NCBI GenBank assembly: GCA_018666235.1
Contig: JABJAB010000042.1
Coordinates: 1 to 35,862, forward strand
DNA from: Ilumatobacter sp.
GTDB taxonomy: Bacteria; Actinomycetota; Acidimicrobiia; Acidimicrobiales; Ilumatobacteraceae
Direction: 5' to 3'
Length of the DNA stretch: 35,862 nt
Numbering within the stretch: the first letter of the stretch is position 1; every line of letters begins with the position of its first letter. Of the stretch, positions 6,634-15,147 are shown in pieces. The translations under genes were made by a program, and so were the position numbers. The notes beneath the pieces were generated by a model. The model made no database searches and had not been told where the DNA came from. It worked only from the letters and a program-made list of their open reading frames with translations.

Positions 6634-7799
6634 TGGGGGGCAGCCAGGCCCGGTGCGCAGAGGCCGTCGAGTTCTTTGATCTCGATGCGGTCACGGTTCT
6701 CGTAGGTGACTTCGTTCTCGGGGTTGGGCTTCAGGTTGAAGACGCGGAACTCCATGTCGTTGGTGTCGACAGTGAGAATGCGACCGATCAACGGCTCGCC
6801 CAGTTCGAGGATGACCTTGATCGTCTCAAGCGCTTGGATCGAACCGATGATGCCGGGCAACACGCCAAGCACGCCGGCCTCGGCGCAGCTCGGCGCGAGT
6901 TCGGCTGGCGGCGGCTCGGGCACCATGTCGCGGTACGTCGGTCCTGCGGTCGGGTGGAACACGCTGACCATGCCTTCGAATCGGAAGATCGATCCGTGGA
7001 CGACGGGAATACCGAGTTTCACGCTCGCATCGTTGAGGAGGTAGCGGCTGGGGAAGTTGTCGGCGCCATCGACGACCACGTCGTAGCCCTCGAGAATGTC
7101 CATGATGTTTGAGGCGTCGAGCCGCGTGTCGTAGGTGACGACGTTGACGTCCGGGTTGAGCATCGTCAAGGTCTTCTTCGCTGAGTCGACCTTGCGGTCG
7201 CCGATGCGGTCGATGTTGTGGAGGATCTGTCGCTGCAAATTCGACGAGTCGACGTCATCCATGTCGACGATGCCGATCGTTCCGACGCCTGCAGCAGCGA
7301 GGTACAGCGCTGCTGGCGAGCCCAGCCCACCTGCACCGAGCATCAGCACCTTGGCGTCGAGCAACTTCGTCTGACCTGCGACCCCGACCTCGGGCAGCAG
7401 CAGGTGGCGCTTGTAGCGGTTGTTCTGCTCGGGGGTCAGCGTGACGGGCTTCTTCCAGTCGCGCCCCTCGTCCTTCCACCGGCCGTAGCCGCCCTCCATC
7501 GAGACGACATTGGTATACCCGAGTTCGCCAAGGGTCTTGGCCGCAAAGGCTGAGCGGACACCACCTGCGCAGTACGCCACGATCGCTGCGGACTTGTCGA
7601 CGATGCGTCCCTCGATCTGCGCTTCGAGATGACCACGCGGGATGTGGATCGCGTTCTGCAACGCACCTTCCTCAAACTCGTCGGGCTCGCGGACGTCAAG
7701 GACGAGCGCGCCGTCGGCGATCGCACTCGATGCACCGTCGGTGTCAACTTCGTTGATTTCGGACTTTGCGGCGGAGAGAAGGTCTCGGAACGTTGCCAT
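6630..7799 (-). CDS. moeB: Rhodanese-MoeB/ThiF fusion, sulfur-carrier adenylyltransferase
   Basis: A 389-residue cytoplasmic protein. Residues 1-115 are a rhodanese domain with LDVREPDEFEEGAL and the active-site loop AYCAGGVRS (Cys77). Residues 122-389 are an E1-like ThiF/MoeB domain with the nucleotide loop GAGGLGS (155-161), the Arg finger in SNLQRQ, the DGADNFPSRYLLND block and the catalytic-loop Cys305 in APSCAEAGVLG. Such proteins adenylate and sulfurate the C-terminus of small carriers (MoaD, ThiS, CysO). The order is reversed relative to MoeZ/MOCS3, where rhodanese is C-terminal. Both zinc CxxC pairs of classical MoeB are missing: TYRD (288-291) stands where CxxC is expected, and the second pair is also gone. 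The start has TAGGCT six bases upstream, suggesting a leaderless mRNA. The carrier partner is not in the window. Confidence 0.87.
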   Translation of the reverse strand: MATFRDLLSAAKSEINEVDTDGASSAIADGALVLDVREPDEFEEGALQNAIHIPRGHLEAQIEGRIVDKSAAIVAYCAGGVRSAFAAKTLGELGYTNVVSMEGGYGRWKDEGRDWKKPVTLTPEQNNRYKRHLLLPEVGVAGQTKLLDAKVLMLGAGGLGSPAALYLAAAGVGTIGIVDMDDVDSSNLQRQILHNIDRIGDRKVDSAKKTLTMLNPDVNVVTYDTRLDASNIMDILEGYDVVVDGADNFPSRYLLNDASVKLGIPVVHGSIFRFEGMVSVFHPTAGPTYRDMVPEPPPAELAPSCAEAGVLGVLPGIIGSIQALETIKVILELGEPLIGRILTVDTNDMEFRVFNLKPNPENEVTYENRDRIEIKELDGLCAPGLAAPH

Positions 7800-7805
7800 C
7801 GAAAA

Positions 7806-7811
7806 AGCCTA
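7806..7811 (-). promoter_or_regulatory. Leaderless-type -10 box of the moeB-like gene
   Basis: TAGGCT on the minus strand, six bases before ATG 7799; it fits TANNNT. Confidence 0.45.
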
Positions 7812-7867
7812 CCGTCGATAGTTGACCTGTTGGGTCGGGAATGAGCGGGTACCGCCACCGCCACCAT

Positions 7868-7920
7868 CGTTTGCGTACCGGTGACATGTCGCCGGCGACA
7901 TGTCACCGGGTACGCAAACG
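7868..7920. repeat. 53-nt near-perfect palindrome between the sirtuin and moeB-like genes
   Basis: Arms of 26 bp pair across a loopless centre at 7893/7894, with one unpaired G at 7910. The inner 32 bases (7878-7909) are perfectly palindromic. The element begins eight bases past the sirtuin stop codon in the direction of that gene, so it may act as its transcription end, but no T-run follows. It may instead be a dispersed palindromic element or a protein-binding site. No second copy is visible in this window. Confidence 0.75.
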
Positions 7921-7927
7921 GATCAGG

Positions 7928-8710
7928 TCAGGCGAGGAGTGCCGGCAGGACGGCGCCGATCTGACCAACGAGCAAGTGATCCGCAAATCGGTCCATTCGG
8001 GTCTCCTCACCGTTGACAATGATGACTCGAGCATTTGCTGCTTTGGCGCGGGGGACGCAGTTGGCCACCGGAAAGACGCTGAGTGTCGAACCGACGGCGA
8101 GCAGCACGTCGCACTCTTCGCTGACCTGGAGCGCCCGATCGATGACCTCGGGAACAAGCGCCTGGCCGAAGCTGATCGTGTCGCTCTTCAGGATCCCGCC
8201 ACACTCCAGACATGCCGGATCGACGTCGCCCGTACGCACCCTGGTCAGGCTTTGCGCCATCGGACGTTGATCCGCACAGTCCCAGCAGCGCGTGAACCAC
8301 ACGGTGCCGTGCACTTCGACCACCTTGTCGGGGTCGGTGCCTGCCTTCTGATGCAGCCCGTCAATGTTCTGCGTCACCACTGCGTGGAGTTGACCACGGC
8401 GTTCGAACTCGACAATGGCAGCATGACCCTGGTTGGGTTCCGCAGTCCACGCGGGTGTCGTCAGTCGGTTCTGCCATGCGACTTTGCGTAACTCCGGATC
8501 GGCAAGATAGTTCTGCAGGTTCGACGCCTTCTCCGCTGCCGGGTTCTTCGTCCACACGCCGTTCGGCCCACGGAAGTCGGGGATCCCGGAGTCCGTCGAA
8601 ATGCCCGCACCTGTCAACACCACGATGCGCTTTGCTGCCGAGATCAGACTCCGAGCCGTCTCGGTTCCGACCGGAAGCTCGGGCAATGTGTGGCGGGGTT
8701 CGACTGACAC
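7928..8710 (-). CDS. Sir2-family NAD-dependent protein deacylase
   Basis: A 260-residue sirtuin. The NAD-binding motifs are VLTGAGISTDSGIPDFRG and VVTQNIDGLHQKAG, and the catalytic His is in VVEVHGTVW. Two cysteine pairs for the structural zinc are seen in TRCWDCADQ and PACLECGG. The C-terminal Rossmann part has LLAVGSTLSVFPVANCVPRAK and VIIVNGEETRMD. Sirtuins remove acyl groups from lysines using NAD, and in bacteria they commonly reactivate acyl-CoA synthetases. The residues that would mark a desuccinylase (Ala-Tyr-Arg) are not apparent, so deacetylase is the default. The start is a GTG at 8710. The stop is followed after seven bases by the 53-nt palindrome. Confidence 0.9.
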   Translation of the reverse strand: MSVEPRHTLPELPVGTETARSLISAAKRIVVLTGAGISTDSGIPDFRGPNGVWTKNPAAEKASNLQNYLADPELRKVAWQNRLTTPAWTAEPNQGHAAIVEFERRGQLHAVVTQNIDGLHQKAGTDPDKVVEVHGTVWFTRCWDCADQRPMAQSLTRVRTGDVDPACLECGGILKSDTISFGQALVPEVIDRALQVSEECDVLLAVGSTLSVFPVANCVPRAKAANARVIIVNGEETRMDRFADHLLVGQIGAVLPALLA

Positions 8711-8801
8711 CTGGTGATCTTGACCGATCAGCGCACTCCAGGGCTACTCATGCCGGGCGGTCGCAGGTCGGCCCGCTGGCCGACGTCGGAGGAGCACCTT
8801 C

Positions 8802-8807
8802 TACGAT
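8802..8807 (+). promoter_or_regulatory. Possible -10 box upstream of sulfatase 1
   Basis: TACGAT lies 55 bases before ATG 8863. It fits TANNNT but no convincing -35 is seen. Confidence 0.25.
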
Positions 8808-8862
8808 CGACTCATCCCAGCGGGTACGTCACCGAAGGGACCTCGTTCTCGAAAGCGAACCC

Positions 8863-10296
8863 ATGACCCCCAACATTGTGCTCATCAACTGCGACGATCT
8901 CGGCTATGGCGACCTCAGCTGCTACGGCTCCGAGCTCCATGACACACCAGCGCTCGACGCCCTCGCCGCCGAGGGGGCTCTCTTCACGGACTTTTACATG
9001 GCCTCGCCGGTCTGCTCTCCGTCCCGAGCCGCGATGTTGACCGGCAGTTACCCGACACGAATCGGGTTCGGCGGTGAACCGATGAACAACATGCGCGTGT
9101 TGTTCCCCGGGCAGGGTGTCGGTTTGCACCCCGACGAGGTGACCATTGCGTCGATGTTGCGTGGCGCCGGATACGCGACGCTCGCTGTCGGTAAGTGGCA
9201 CTGCGGCGATCAACCTGAGTTTCTCCCGACGAATCACGGCTTCGACGAATGGTTCGGGCTGCCCTACAGCAACGACATGGGACGCCAGGCCACAGCCGCC
9301 GGCCAGCCAACGCTTGAGGAATTGAACCAGCGCATTCAAGCCGCGGGGATGGACTTCGAACTCAAGTGGCCCCCGCTTCCCCTCATGGAGGGCAACGAAC
9401 TCATCGAGTGCCAGCCTGACCAGGCATCCCTGACCCGGCGCTATGTGGAACGGTCGACGCAGTTCATCCGCGAGCACAGCGACGCCCCCTTCTTCTTGTA
9501 TTTGGCGCACATGTACGTGCACGTCCCGATCTACGTGGAGGAGCAGTTCCAGGAGCAGTCCCGCAACGGCGCGTACGGGGCCGCCGTTGCCAGCATCGAC
9601 TGGGCGACGGCAGTCATCGTTGAGGAACTCGAACGACAGGGCCTCAGCGACAACACGCTCATCATCTTCACCAGCGATAACGGCGCGCTCGCTCCTGGGC
9701 CAGACGGTGCCGGCAGCAACGCTCCGCTCCGAGCCGCGAAGGGCACCACGTGGGAGGGCGGCCAGCGCGTACCGTGTCTGATCCGGTGGCCTGAGCGAAT
9801 CGCTCCCGGCACACGGGTCACCGAGATGACCTCGGCGCTCGACCTCTTGCCCACGCTCGGTCGGCTCACTGGCGCGCCGGTTCCTGTCGACCGTCTCCTG
9901 GATGGTGCTGACATCTCAGAGTTGATCGGTCTCGACGGCCCGCCGGTTGACGCAGGTCGCTGTTTCTTCTACATCGGTGGCGCAAACATCGAGGCAGTGC
10001 GCGTCGGTGGCTGGAAACTCCATGTCCGCAAGGGCGGGACCGAGCTGCTCGAGCTGTACGACCTGGCCAGCGACATTGGGGAGACGGTCGACGTGTCGGA
10101 CGATCACCCCAACATCGTCGCCGAGCTGCTTGCGCGTGTTGAAGCGGGCCGAATCGACCTGGGCGAGCAAGCCAGTGGCATCGTCGGCGTCGGAACACGC
10201 CCCATCGGACGCGTTGACAACCCCGTCACGCTCGCCGACGTTGACCCCTCCGACCCGGCGACGTTGGCCGAGTACGACCTGCCCTACCGCGGTTGA
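8863..10296 (+). CDS. Type I (formylglycine) sulfatase without signal peptide
   Basis: A 477-residue alkaline-phosphatase-superfamily sulfatase. The N-terminus goes straight into the metal motif NIVLINCDDLGYGD. The formylglycine signature is PVCSPSRAAMLTGSYPTR, with Cys51 as the residue to be oxidised. Later metal and active-site blocks are VGKWHCG, LYLAHMYVHVPIY, and IIFTSDNGA with the following KGTTWEGGQRVPCLIRWP. It hydrolyses an organic sulfate ester of unknown identity and needs a formylglycine-generating enzyme, which is not in the window. There is no signal peptide or lipobox, so it is predicted to act in the cytoplasm, unlike most bacterial sulfatases. The frame stays open upstream, but only from ATG 8863 does the sequence look like protein. 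prfC follows after 118 bases. Confidence 0.87.
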   Translation: MTPNIVLINCDDLGYGDLSCYGSELHDTPALDALAAEGALFTDFYMASPVCSPSRAAMLTGSYPTRIGFGGEPMNNMRVLFPGQGVGLHPDEVTIASMLRGAGYATLAVGKWHCGDQPEFLPTNHGFDEWFGLPYSNDMGRQATAAGQPTLEELNQRIQAAGMDFELKWPPLPLMEGNELIECQPDQASLTRRYVERSTQFIREHSDAPFFLYLAHMYVHVPIYVEEQFQEQSRNGAYGAAVASIDWATAVIVEELERQGLSDNTLIIFTSDNGALAPGPDGAGSNAPLRAAKGTTWEGGQRVPCLIRWPERIAPGTRVTEMTSALDLLPTLGRLTGAPVPVDRLLDGADISELIGLDGPPVDAGRCFFYIGGANIEAVRVGGWKLHVRKGGTELLELYDLASDIGETVDVSDDHPNIVAELLARVEAGRIDLGEQASGIVGVGTRPIGRVDNPVTLADVDPSDPATLAEYDLPYRG

Positions 10297-10319
10297 TCCG
10301 ATCCTCGATCCACACTTCG

Positions 10320-10342
10320 CAATCGAGCCAGTCGATTGGCTC
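10320..10342 (+). terminator. Overlapping alternative hairpins after sulfatase 1
   Basis: CAATCGA (10320-10326) pairs perfectly with TCGATTG (10332-10338). GAGCCA (10325-10330) pairs with TGGCTC (10337-10342). The two stems share bases and are mutually exclusive. They lie 24-46 bases after the sulfatase stop and about 75 before prfC, so they may be a terminator or a leader structure. No T-run follows. Confidence 0.35.
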
Positions 10343-10400
10343 CGCAGGTCTACCTCACGCAAGTTACGAAGGCTCCCGACCCCATTGGCGGCGCGGTCGG

Positions 10401-10406
10401 TAGCGT
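10401..10406 (+). promoter_or_regulatory. Possible -10 box of prfC
   Basis: TAGCGT lies eight bases before GTG 10415, compatible with a leaderless or very short leader. No -35 is recognised. Confidence 0.3.
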
Positions 10407-10414
10407 GAGCCGCC

Positions 10415-11995
10415 GTGTCTACCCAGGTCGTGAATGAAGCGAGTAAACGTCGAACGTTTGCCATCATCAGCCACCCTGACGCGGGCAAGACCACGCTGAC
10501 CGAGAAGTTTCTCCTTTACGCCGGGGCCATTACCTCAGGCGGTGCCGTCAAGGCGCACGAAGGTCGCCGGTCGGCGACATCGGACTGGATGGACATGGAG
10601 CAGAAGCGCGGCATCTCGATCACCTCCACGGCATTGAACTTCCCGTACCGCGACCACGAGCTCAACCTTCTCGACACGCCGGGCCACCGGGACTTCTCCG
10701 AGGACACCTACCGGGTGCTGTCTGCTGTTGACGCTGTGGTCATGGTGCTCGATGCGGCGAAGGGCATCGAGCCGCAGACGTTGAAATTGTTTGAGGTGTG
10801 CCGCTCACGCAACCTCCCGGTCATCACGTTTCTCAACAAGCTCGACCGGCCCGGCATCGAGCCACTCGAACTGCTCGACATGATCGAAGCCCAGATCGGT
10901 CTCCGCCCGACGCCGGCGACATGGCCTGTCGGCTCTTTCGGTGATTTGCGTGGCGTGATCGATCGCCGCACGGACATCTTCACCCGTTTCACCCGCACCG
11001 CTCGTGGGTCCCAGATCGCTCCGGAAGAAGACGTCCCGGCTGCACGCGCTGCGACCGAAGAAGGCAAGGAGTGGGAAAAGGCTGCCGAGGAGACCGCACT
11101 GCTGAGCGCAATGGAGGCCGACGTGGACATGCCGTCGTTCCTCGCCGGCGAGTCGACACCGGTGTTCGCCGGGTCAGCCCTGACCAACTTCGGTGTCAGG
11201 CACCTGCTCGACGCCATCGTCGACCTCGCCCCTGCGCCGACTCCACGCCTCGACGTCAACAATGAGCCTCGGCCGCTCGACTCGCCGGTGTCGGCGTTCG
11301 TGTTCAAAGTCCAGGCCAACATGGACAAGAACCATCGCGACCGTATTGCCTTTGCCCGGATCTGCTCGGGCCAGTTCGATCGCGGCATGGTTATGACCTG
11401 CGAGCGCACCGGTAAGCCGTTTGCCACGAAGTACGCGTCGACCGTGTTCGGTGCCGAGCGCACCACAATCGACGAGGCGTTCCCCGGCGACGTTGTCGGT
11501 CTGGTCAACGCCACCGGCCTCAACATCGGCGATTCGCTGTTCGACGAGACCGGCCCCAGAGTGAAATTCCCGCCGATCCCCTCGTTCGCCCCCGAGGTGT
11601 TCGCCACTGCCCGTCCGGTCGACACCGGCAAGTCGAAGCAGTTCCGCAAGGGCCTGGCGCAGCTCAACGAAGAGGGTGTGGTCCAGGTGCTGAAGGATCC
11701 GGACTGGGGTGACGCCTCACCGGTGTTGGCAGCAGTCGGTCAGCTCCAGTTCGATGTGTTCGCCAACCGACTCGAATTCGAGTTCAACGCTCCGATCGAG
11801 ATCTCACCGGCCCCGTATCAGGCGATCCGAGTGACCGACAAAGAGTCGGCTGACAAGTTGCGCGAGAAGCCGGGCGTTCGCATCCTCGCCCGATTCAGCG
11901 GCGACATGGTTGCGCTGTTCGAAAACAAGTACGCCCTGCAGCGCATCGAGCAAAATGAGCCAGAGCTCACGCTCGAACCCATCGTCGCTGGCTGA
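10415..11995 (+). CDS. prfC: Peptide chain release factor 3
   Basis: A 526-residue translational GTPase. G motifs: SHPDAGKTTLTEKFL (P-loop), the switch I block KRGISITSTALNF, LLDTPGHRDFSEDTYR (G3) and FLNKLDRPG (G4). RF3-specific features are the SDWMDMEQKRGIS stretch, the PVGSFGDLRGVIDR block and the C-terminal QLQFDVFANRLEFEF. RF3 releases RF1 and RF2 from the ribosome after peptide release by GTP hydrolysis. The length of about 526 matches bacterial RF3. The start is GTG 10415. A hairpin with a T-run immediately follows the stop. It is flanked by a sulfatase and convergent membrane-protein genes with no functional link. Confidence 0.95.
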   Translation: MSTQVVNEASKRRTFAIISHPDAGKTTLTEKFLLYAGAITSGGAVKAHEGRRSATSDWMDMEQKRGISITSTALNFPYRDHELNLLDTPGHRDFSEDTYRVLSAVDAVVMVLDAAKGIEPQTLKLFEVCRSRNLPVITFLNKLDRPGIEPLELLDMIEAQIGLRPTPATWPVGSFGDLRGVIDRRTDIFTRFTRTARGSQIAPEEDVPAARAATEEGKEWEKAAEETALLSAMEADVDMPSFLAGESTPVFAGSALTNFGVRHLLDAIVDLAPAPTPRLDVNNEPRPLDSPVSAFVFKVQANMDKNHRDRIAFARICSGQFDRGMVMTCERTGKPFATKYASTVFGAERTTIDEAFPGDVVGLVNATGLNIGDSLFDETGPRVKFPPIPSFAPEVFATARPVDTGKSKQFRKGLAQLNEEGVVQVLKDPDWGDASPVLAAVGQLQFDVFANRLEFEFNAPIEISPAPYQAIRVTDKESADKLREKPGVRILARFSGDMVALFENKYALQRIEQNEPELTLEPIVAG

Positions 11996-12021
11996 TCAAT
12001 CCGTCGCGGCGTGATCTTTTT
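11994..12021 (+). terminator. Intrinsic terminator after prfC
   Basis: GATCA at 11994-11998, overlapping the stop codon, pairs with TGATC at 12012-12016; an inner CCG/CGG pair stabilises it. Five Ts follow (12017-12021). It lies between convergent genes. Confidence 0.5.
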
Positions 12022-12060
12022 CTCCGTCGGCTGAATTCGGACCGCAGGTCGGGCCCAGGC

Positions 12061-13251
12061 TCAGCGATCGCGGACGAGTTCGACGAAAGATTTTCCGGTG
12101 TTGAGCGGAATGACTGCCCCGTTGGCGTCGCGTAGCGTGAACGGGTCGTACGCAGTCGCGCGTTCCCAGGTTCCTGGGATGCTCTCGCCGTTGCGGTGCA
12201 CCACAGCCGCGCCCAGGCCGACCGTGATCGGATTCGGCGAGCGGGCATCGACCGGCGACGGCGCATGGAACACAAGCAGTTCGACGACGTTGTCGACGGC
12301 GATCTGCGCACCCGACGCTGCCGTGTGGCGATTGCCGTTCTGCGATCGCAGGTACTTCGACGACTCGGCATCCCAGACCCAATCGACCGACACCCCGTCC
12401 ATCCCGACATTGAATGCGGCCGTCGGTACCGCTCCGACGTCGGCGGGTGGCGTCCATGCGGGATCGATTGCCCAAAGCGGTCGAGCCGCACCTGCCGTCG
12501 GCGCATTGTCGAGAGCGCACGAAGGGTTGAGCTGAAGGTTGTGCGGTGCGCTTCGACTCGAGTTGCGGTTGTAACACGGGCTTTTCTGCGCCGTGAAGTT
12601 CACCAGAACACCAGACCGGGCGGCTGACTCGACCCAGTTCGTGACACCACCGTTCCCGCCCGACCACACAAGGATCGGCCGGTTCATCGGCGCCAGGATG
12701 TCGAGGTCCCCGGTGCGGGCCGACCGGACGGGTCCGAGTCGGTCGGGCAGCTGAGAGTGGAACAGCGCGACGAATCGGGTGACACCCTCGACGTTCTCTT
12801 CAATGACAACGTCAGCCTGATCGAGCCCCCACTGCGGCCGCGCCCGAGGGTAGTTATCGATCTTCGCCGCGATGATCGAACGGTTCGAGACATCGGATCC
12901 CGCCGGTTCGCCAGTGAGCGCTGCGAATCCGTCAAGTGCTGGGAGCGGTTCGTATGGTTCCCAGATCGGGACGCCGTTGTCGAGAATGGTCGTCGGGACC
13001 GGCACCGTGGTGGTCGTGGTCGTGGTCGTCGTCGTGGTCGTCGTGGTGGTGGTCGTTGCCGGCGGCACCGTGGTCGTCGTTGGGCTCGTTGTGGCAGAAC
13101 TCGTTGAGGGCAGTGAATCTGACAGCGTGTCGGTGCTGCCCCCTCTGGCGAGCCCGACGCCGATGGCGATCAGCAGACCCACAGCGACGACAGCGGCACC
13201 GGCAAGAACACCGCGGCGGCGCGCGAAATTCGGTTCCGGGGTGTCGGCCAC
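12061..13251 (-). CDS. Membrane-anchored DUF3048 (YerB-like) protein with poly-Thr linker
   Basis: A 396-residue protein. Residues 14-35 form one membrane segment (GVLAGAAVVAVGLLIAIGVG) after a short basic N-terminus, so the rest is extracytoplasmic. Residues about 49-90 are a Thr/Pro/Ser linker with 17 consecutive Thr. The folded part has the DUF3048 blocks SIIAAKIDNYPRARPQWGLD, ADVVIEENVEGVTRFVALF, GPVRSARTGDLDI and the C-terminal SFVELVRD. The family is widespread in Gram-positives, some members being lipoproteins; its function is unknown. There is no lipobox here. GTG 13251 has TATCTT seven bases upstream, so a leaderless mRNA is likely. The gene for a DUF2207 membrane protein lies upstream on the same strand. 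Confidence 0.85.
   Translation of the reverse strand: MADTPEPNFARRRGVLAGAAVVAVGLLIAIGVGLARGGSTDTLSDSLPSTSSATTSPTTTTVPPATTTTTTTTTTTTTTTTTVPVPTTILDNGVPIWEPYEPLPALDGFAALTGEPAGSDVSNRSIIAAKIDNYPRARPQWGLDQADVVIEENVEGVTRFVALFHSQLPDRLGPVRSARTGDLDILAPMNRPILVWSGGNGGVTNWVESAARSGVLVNFTAQKSPCYNRNSSRSAPHNLQLNPSCALDNAPTAGAARPLWAIDPAWTPPADVGAVPTAAFNVGMDGVSVDWVWDAESSKYLRSQNGNRHTAASGAQIAVDNVVELLVFHAPSPVDARSPNPITVGLGAAVVHRNGESIPGTWERATAYDPFTLRDANGAVIPLNTGKSFVELVRDR
13006..13056. repeat. Threonine-codon microsatellite in the DUF3048 gene
   Basis: Seventeen consecutive ACC/ACG codons on the minus strand, seen as CGT/GGT triplets on the plus strand. It encodes the extended extracytoplasmic linker and is a likely site of length variation. 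Its antisense reading gives a spurious poly-Val open frame. Confidence 0.85.
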
Positions 13252-13258
13252 CGCGGTG

Positions 13259-13264
13259 AAGATA
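13259..13264 (-). promoter_or_regulatory. Leaderless-type -10 box of the DUF3048 gene
   Basis: TATCTT on the minus strand, seven bases before GTG 13251. Confidence 0.4.
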
Positions 13265-13353
13265 GTGCCATCCGCGCTGCAAACGACGTCGGACCCTCCG
13301 ACAACGTGCTGATGGCTTGCGGGGCCGGAGGATTCCCGGTCACGCGTGTGGGG

Positions 13354-15147
13354 TCACCACGACCCTGAACTCCCTCCGCCACCGCCACCGCCGACTCCGC
13401 CACCACTGAAGCCACCGCCGCCGCTCCCCGATGACGACGGCGCTGTTCGCGCCGACCGAAACGAACCTGCGGAGCTGTACACGAACAGCGGCCCGTGCAG
13501 CACACGTTCCGGATGCGGAATATTGCTGGACTCGATGGCCCGCTTCCATGCATCGGCGGCACCGAGCGCTACTGCCCAGGCGCTGTACTCGCGCACAACA
13601 TCGTTCTTCCACGCCCACTCGACATGGCGTCCCTCACTTGCTGCAAGGAAGCGACGAAATGACTCCGACCGCAGGGTCAGCGCAGAACCCGTCGCCGAAC
13701 GCGACGGCAGCAACGATTGATACACGAGGAACGCGCATGCGGTCACCACCAGCACGCTCAGTATGAGCGCGATCAGCGGATGCGACACTGCCGTGAGCAA
13801 ACTGCGCCCAGCGGTCGCCAACGCACTCGCACTGATGACCAAAATGAAGATGAGCGGTACGAGCAATCTCGTCAGCGCCGTGAAGTTGACCGTCGGCGTA
13901 CCTGGCGCACCGCGGGTCCACCATCCAGCTTCGGCGACGAATCGGAGTTGTTCACTTCGAATTGCACTCCACGCGCGCCCGAAGTTCGGGTCGTACTTTC
14001 CGAGCTCGATGGCGTCTCCGGACGAGAAGATTTGGTCGATGTGTGCCCGGTCGACTGCACTGAGCCGCGTGACGTCGGTTCCACGACGGAGCATGTCGTC
14101 GTCATCCACCGCGATCGCATCACGCGCGATCATCTCCGAGAACCATGCGGACACCGTGTCGTCGTCCACGCGCTCGGTCAGCAGCGCTGCCGCCTGCCAT
14201 GGCTCGATGCCGCGGGGCGGTACGAACTCAATGGTCGCCAGTTCAGCGAGTCGACTATCCGGTACGCGATACGTTGGAACGTCGGCAATCGGATCACCGT
14301 TCCGTGGGGTCGGGAGGTCGCCGAATGCAGCGTCGGCTGCCCCACCAGCACCGTGCACCTCGTTGCTGCCGTAGCGACGACTCGTAGCAAACACGCCGAC
14401 TGCGGCCAAGACGCCCGCTGGCAGCACGGCGAGGCCCAGCGGGCGGAATCCCGTCGGATTCCGCGCAGGGAGGGCCGGTGCCGCATCAAAGTTGGTCGGG
14501 GCGGTGGCGACAATCGTTCCGCCGACCGTGATGCCCTCACCCGGATTTAGCGGCTCGATCACCGCGACGTAATCGCCGCTTTCCGACTGGGTGAAGTCGC
14601 ATCCACCAAATTGGCCGAGTCCACCGGTGTCACAACGGACATTGTCGAGTACGAACCCGGTGAGCACGACTTCAAACCGGTCAGTCGTGAACGTCTCGTC
14701 GGTCCCGATGATGTCCACGGCGAGGACGCCGTTCGACACGTCCGCTTCCGGCAACGTGTACTCGAGTTCGTACCGATGCTGGCCGGTGAAAAAGACCCCG
14801 GCGTTGCCGATTCGGATCTGAGTACGACTCCCGAAGTTGCTGCTGGTCACCTCGCCGTTTGCATCCGGCGAGAACGCTGCGACATCGACGGGGGCACCAA
14901 AGTCGTCTGGGATATCGCGCTGGTAGCCGCGACGTTCAGTGAGCCCGAAGTCGATGTCGACGACTTCACGGATCCGAATACCATCGACTCCCTCTGGTCG
15001 TACCGTGACCTGTTTCGCGTCGAAGTGTTCGGGCCGAAAGAGTGCCTCGTCGCCGGCACCAATGACCCCGAAACCTGCCAGCGCCGTCATGGCCACAACG
15101 CTGAGACCGACGAGGGCGTGACCAACAGGAGTGACGCGGCGAATCAT
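13354..15147 (-). CDS. DUF2207-family membrane protein with Gly-rich tail
   Basis: A 597-residue predicted membrane protein. It starts with a signal-like segment (residues 6-30, HALVGLSVVAMTALAGFGV). An extracytoplasmic beta-rich DUF2207 region follows, with IREVVDIDFGLTERRGYQRDI, a Gly-Asn-Ala turn and RYELEYTLP. A membrane helix comes at LAVLPAGVLAAVGVFATS, then a cytoplasmic segment with PPRGIEPWQAAALL, typical of the family, and two further helices (LLVPLIFILVISASALA and LIALILSVLVVTACAFLVY). The C-terminus is Gly/Ser-rich and ends in SSGSW, as in many DUF2207 proteins. The function of the family is unknown. ATG 15147 is chosen because the signal segment follows directly; a GGAG lies about 13 bases upstream. 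It is divergent from the unknown gene at 15280. Confidence 0.83.
   Translation of the reverse strand: MIRRVTPVGHALVGLSVVAMTALAGFGVIGAGDEALFRPEHFDAKQVTVRPEGVDGIRIREVVDIDFGLTERRGYQRDIPDDFGAPVDVAAFSPDANGEVTSSNFGSRTQIRIGNAGVFFTGQHRYELEYTLPEADVSNGVLAVDIIGTDETFTTDRFEVVLTGFVLDNVRCDTGGLGQFGGCDFTQSESGDYVAVIEPLNPGEGITVGGTIVATAPTNFDAAPALPARNPTGFRPLGLAVLPAGVLAAVGVFATSRRYGSNEVHGAGGAADAAFGDLPTPRNGDPIADVPTYRVPDSRLAELATIEFVPPRGIEPWQAAALLTERVDDDTVSAWFSEMIARDAIAVDDDDMLRRGTDVTRLSAVDRAHIDQIFSSGDAIELGKYDPNFGRAWSAIRSEQLRFVAEAGWWTRGAPGTPTVNFTALTRLLVPLIFILVISASALATAGRSLLTAVSHPLIALILSVLVVTACAFLVYQSLLPSRSATGSALTLRSESFRRFLAASEGRHVEWAWKNDVVREYSAWAVALGAADAWKRAIESSNIPHPERVLHGPLFVYSSAGSFRSARTAPSSSGSGGGGFSGGGVGGGGGGGSSGSW

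Noticed and set aside
8455..8862. Upstream extension of the sulfatase 1 frame.
   Set aside because: It is antisense to the sirtuin gene and contains no signal peptide.
12872..13312. Plus-strand frame with a long poly-Val stretch.
   Set aside because: It is the antisense of the poly-Thr linker of the DUF3048 gene.
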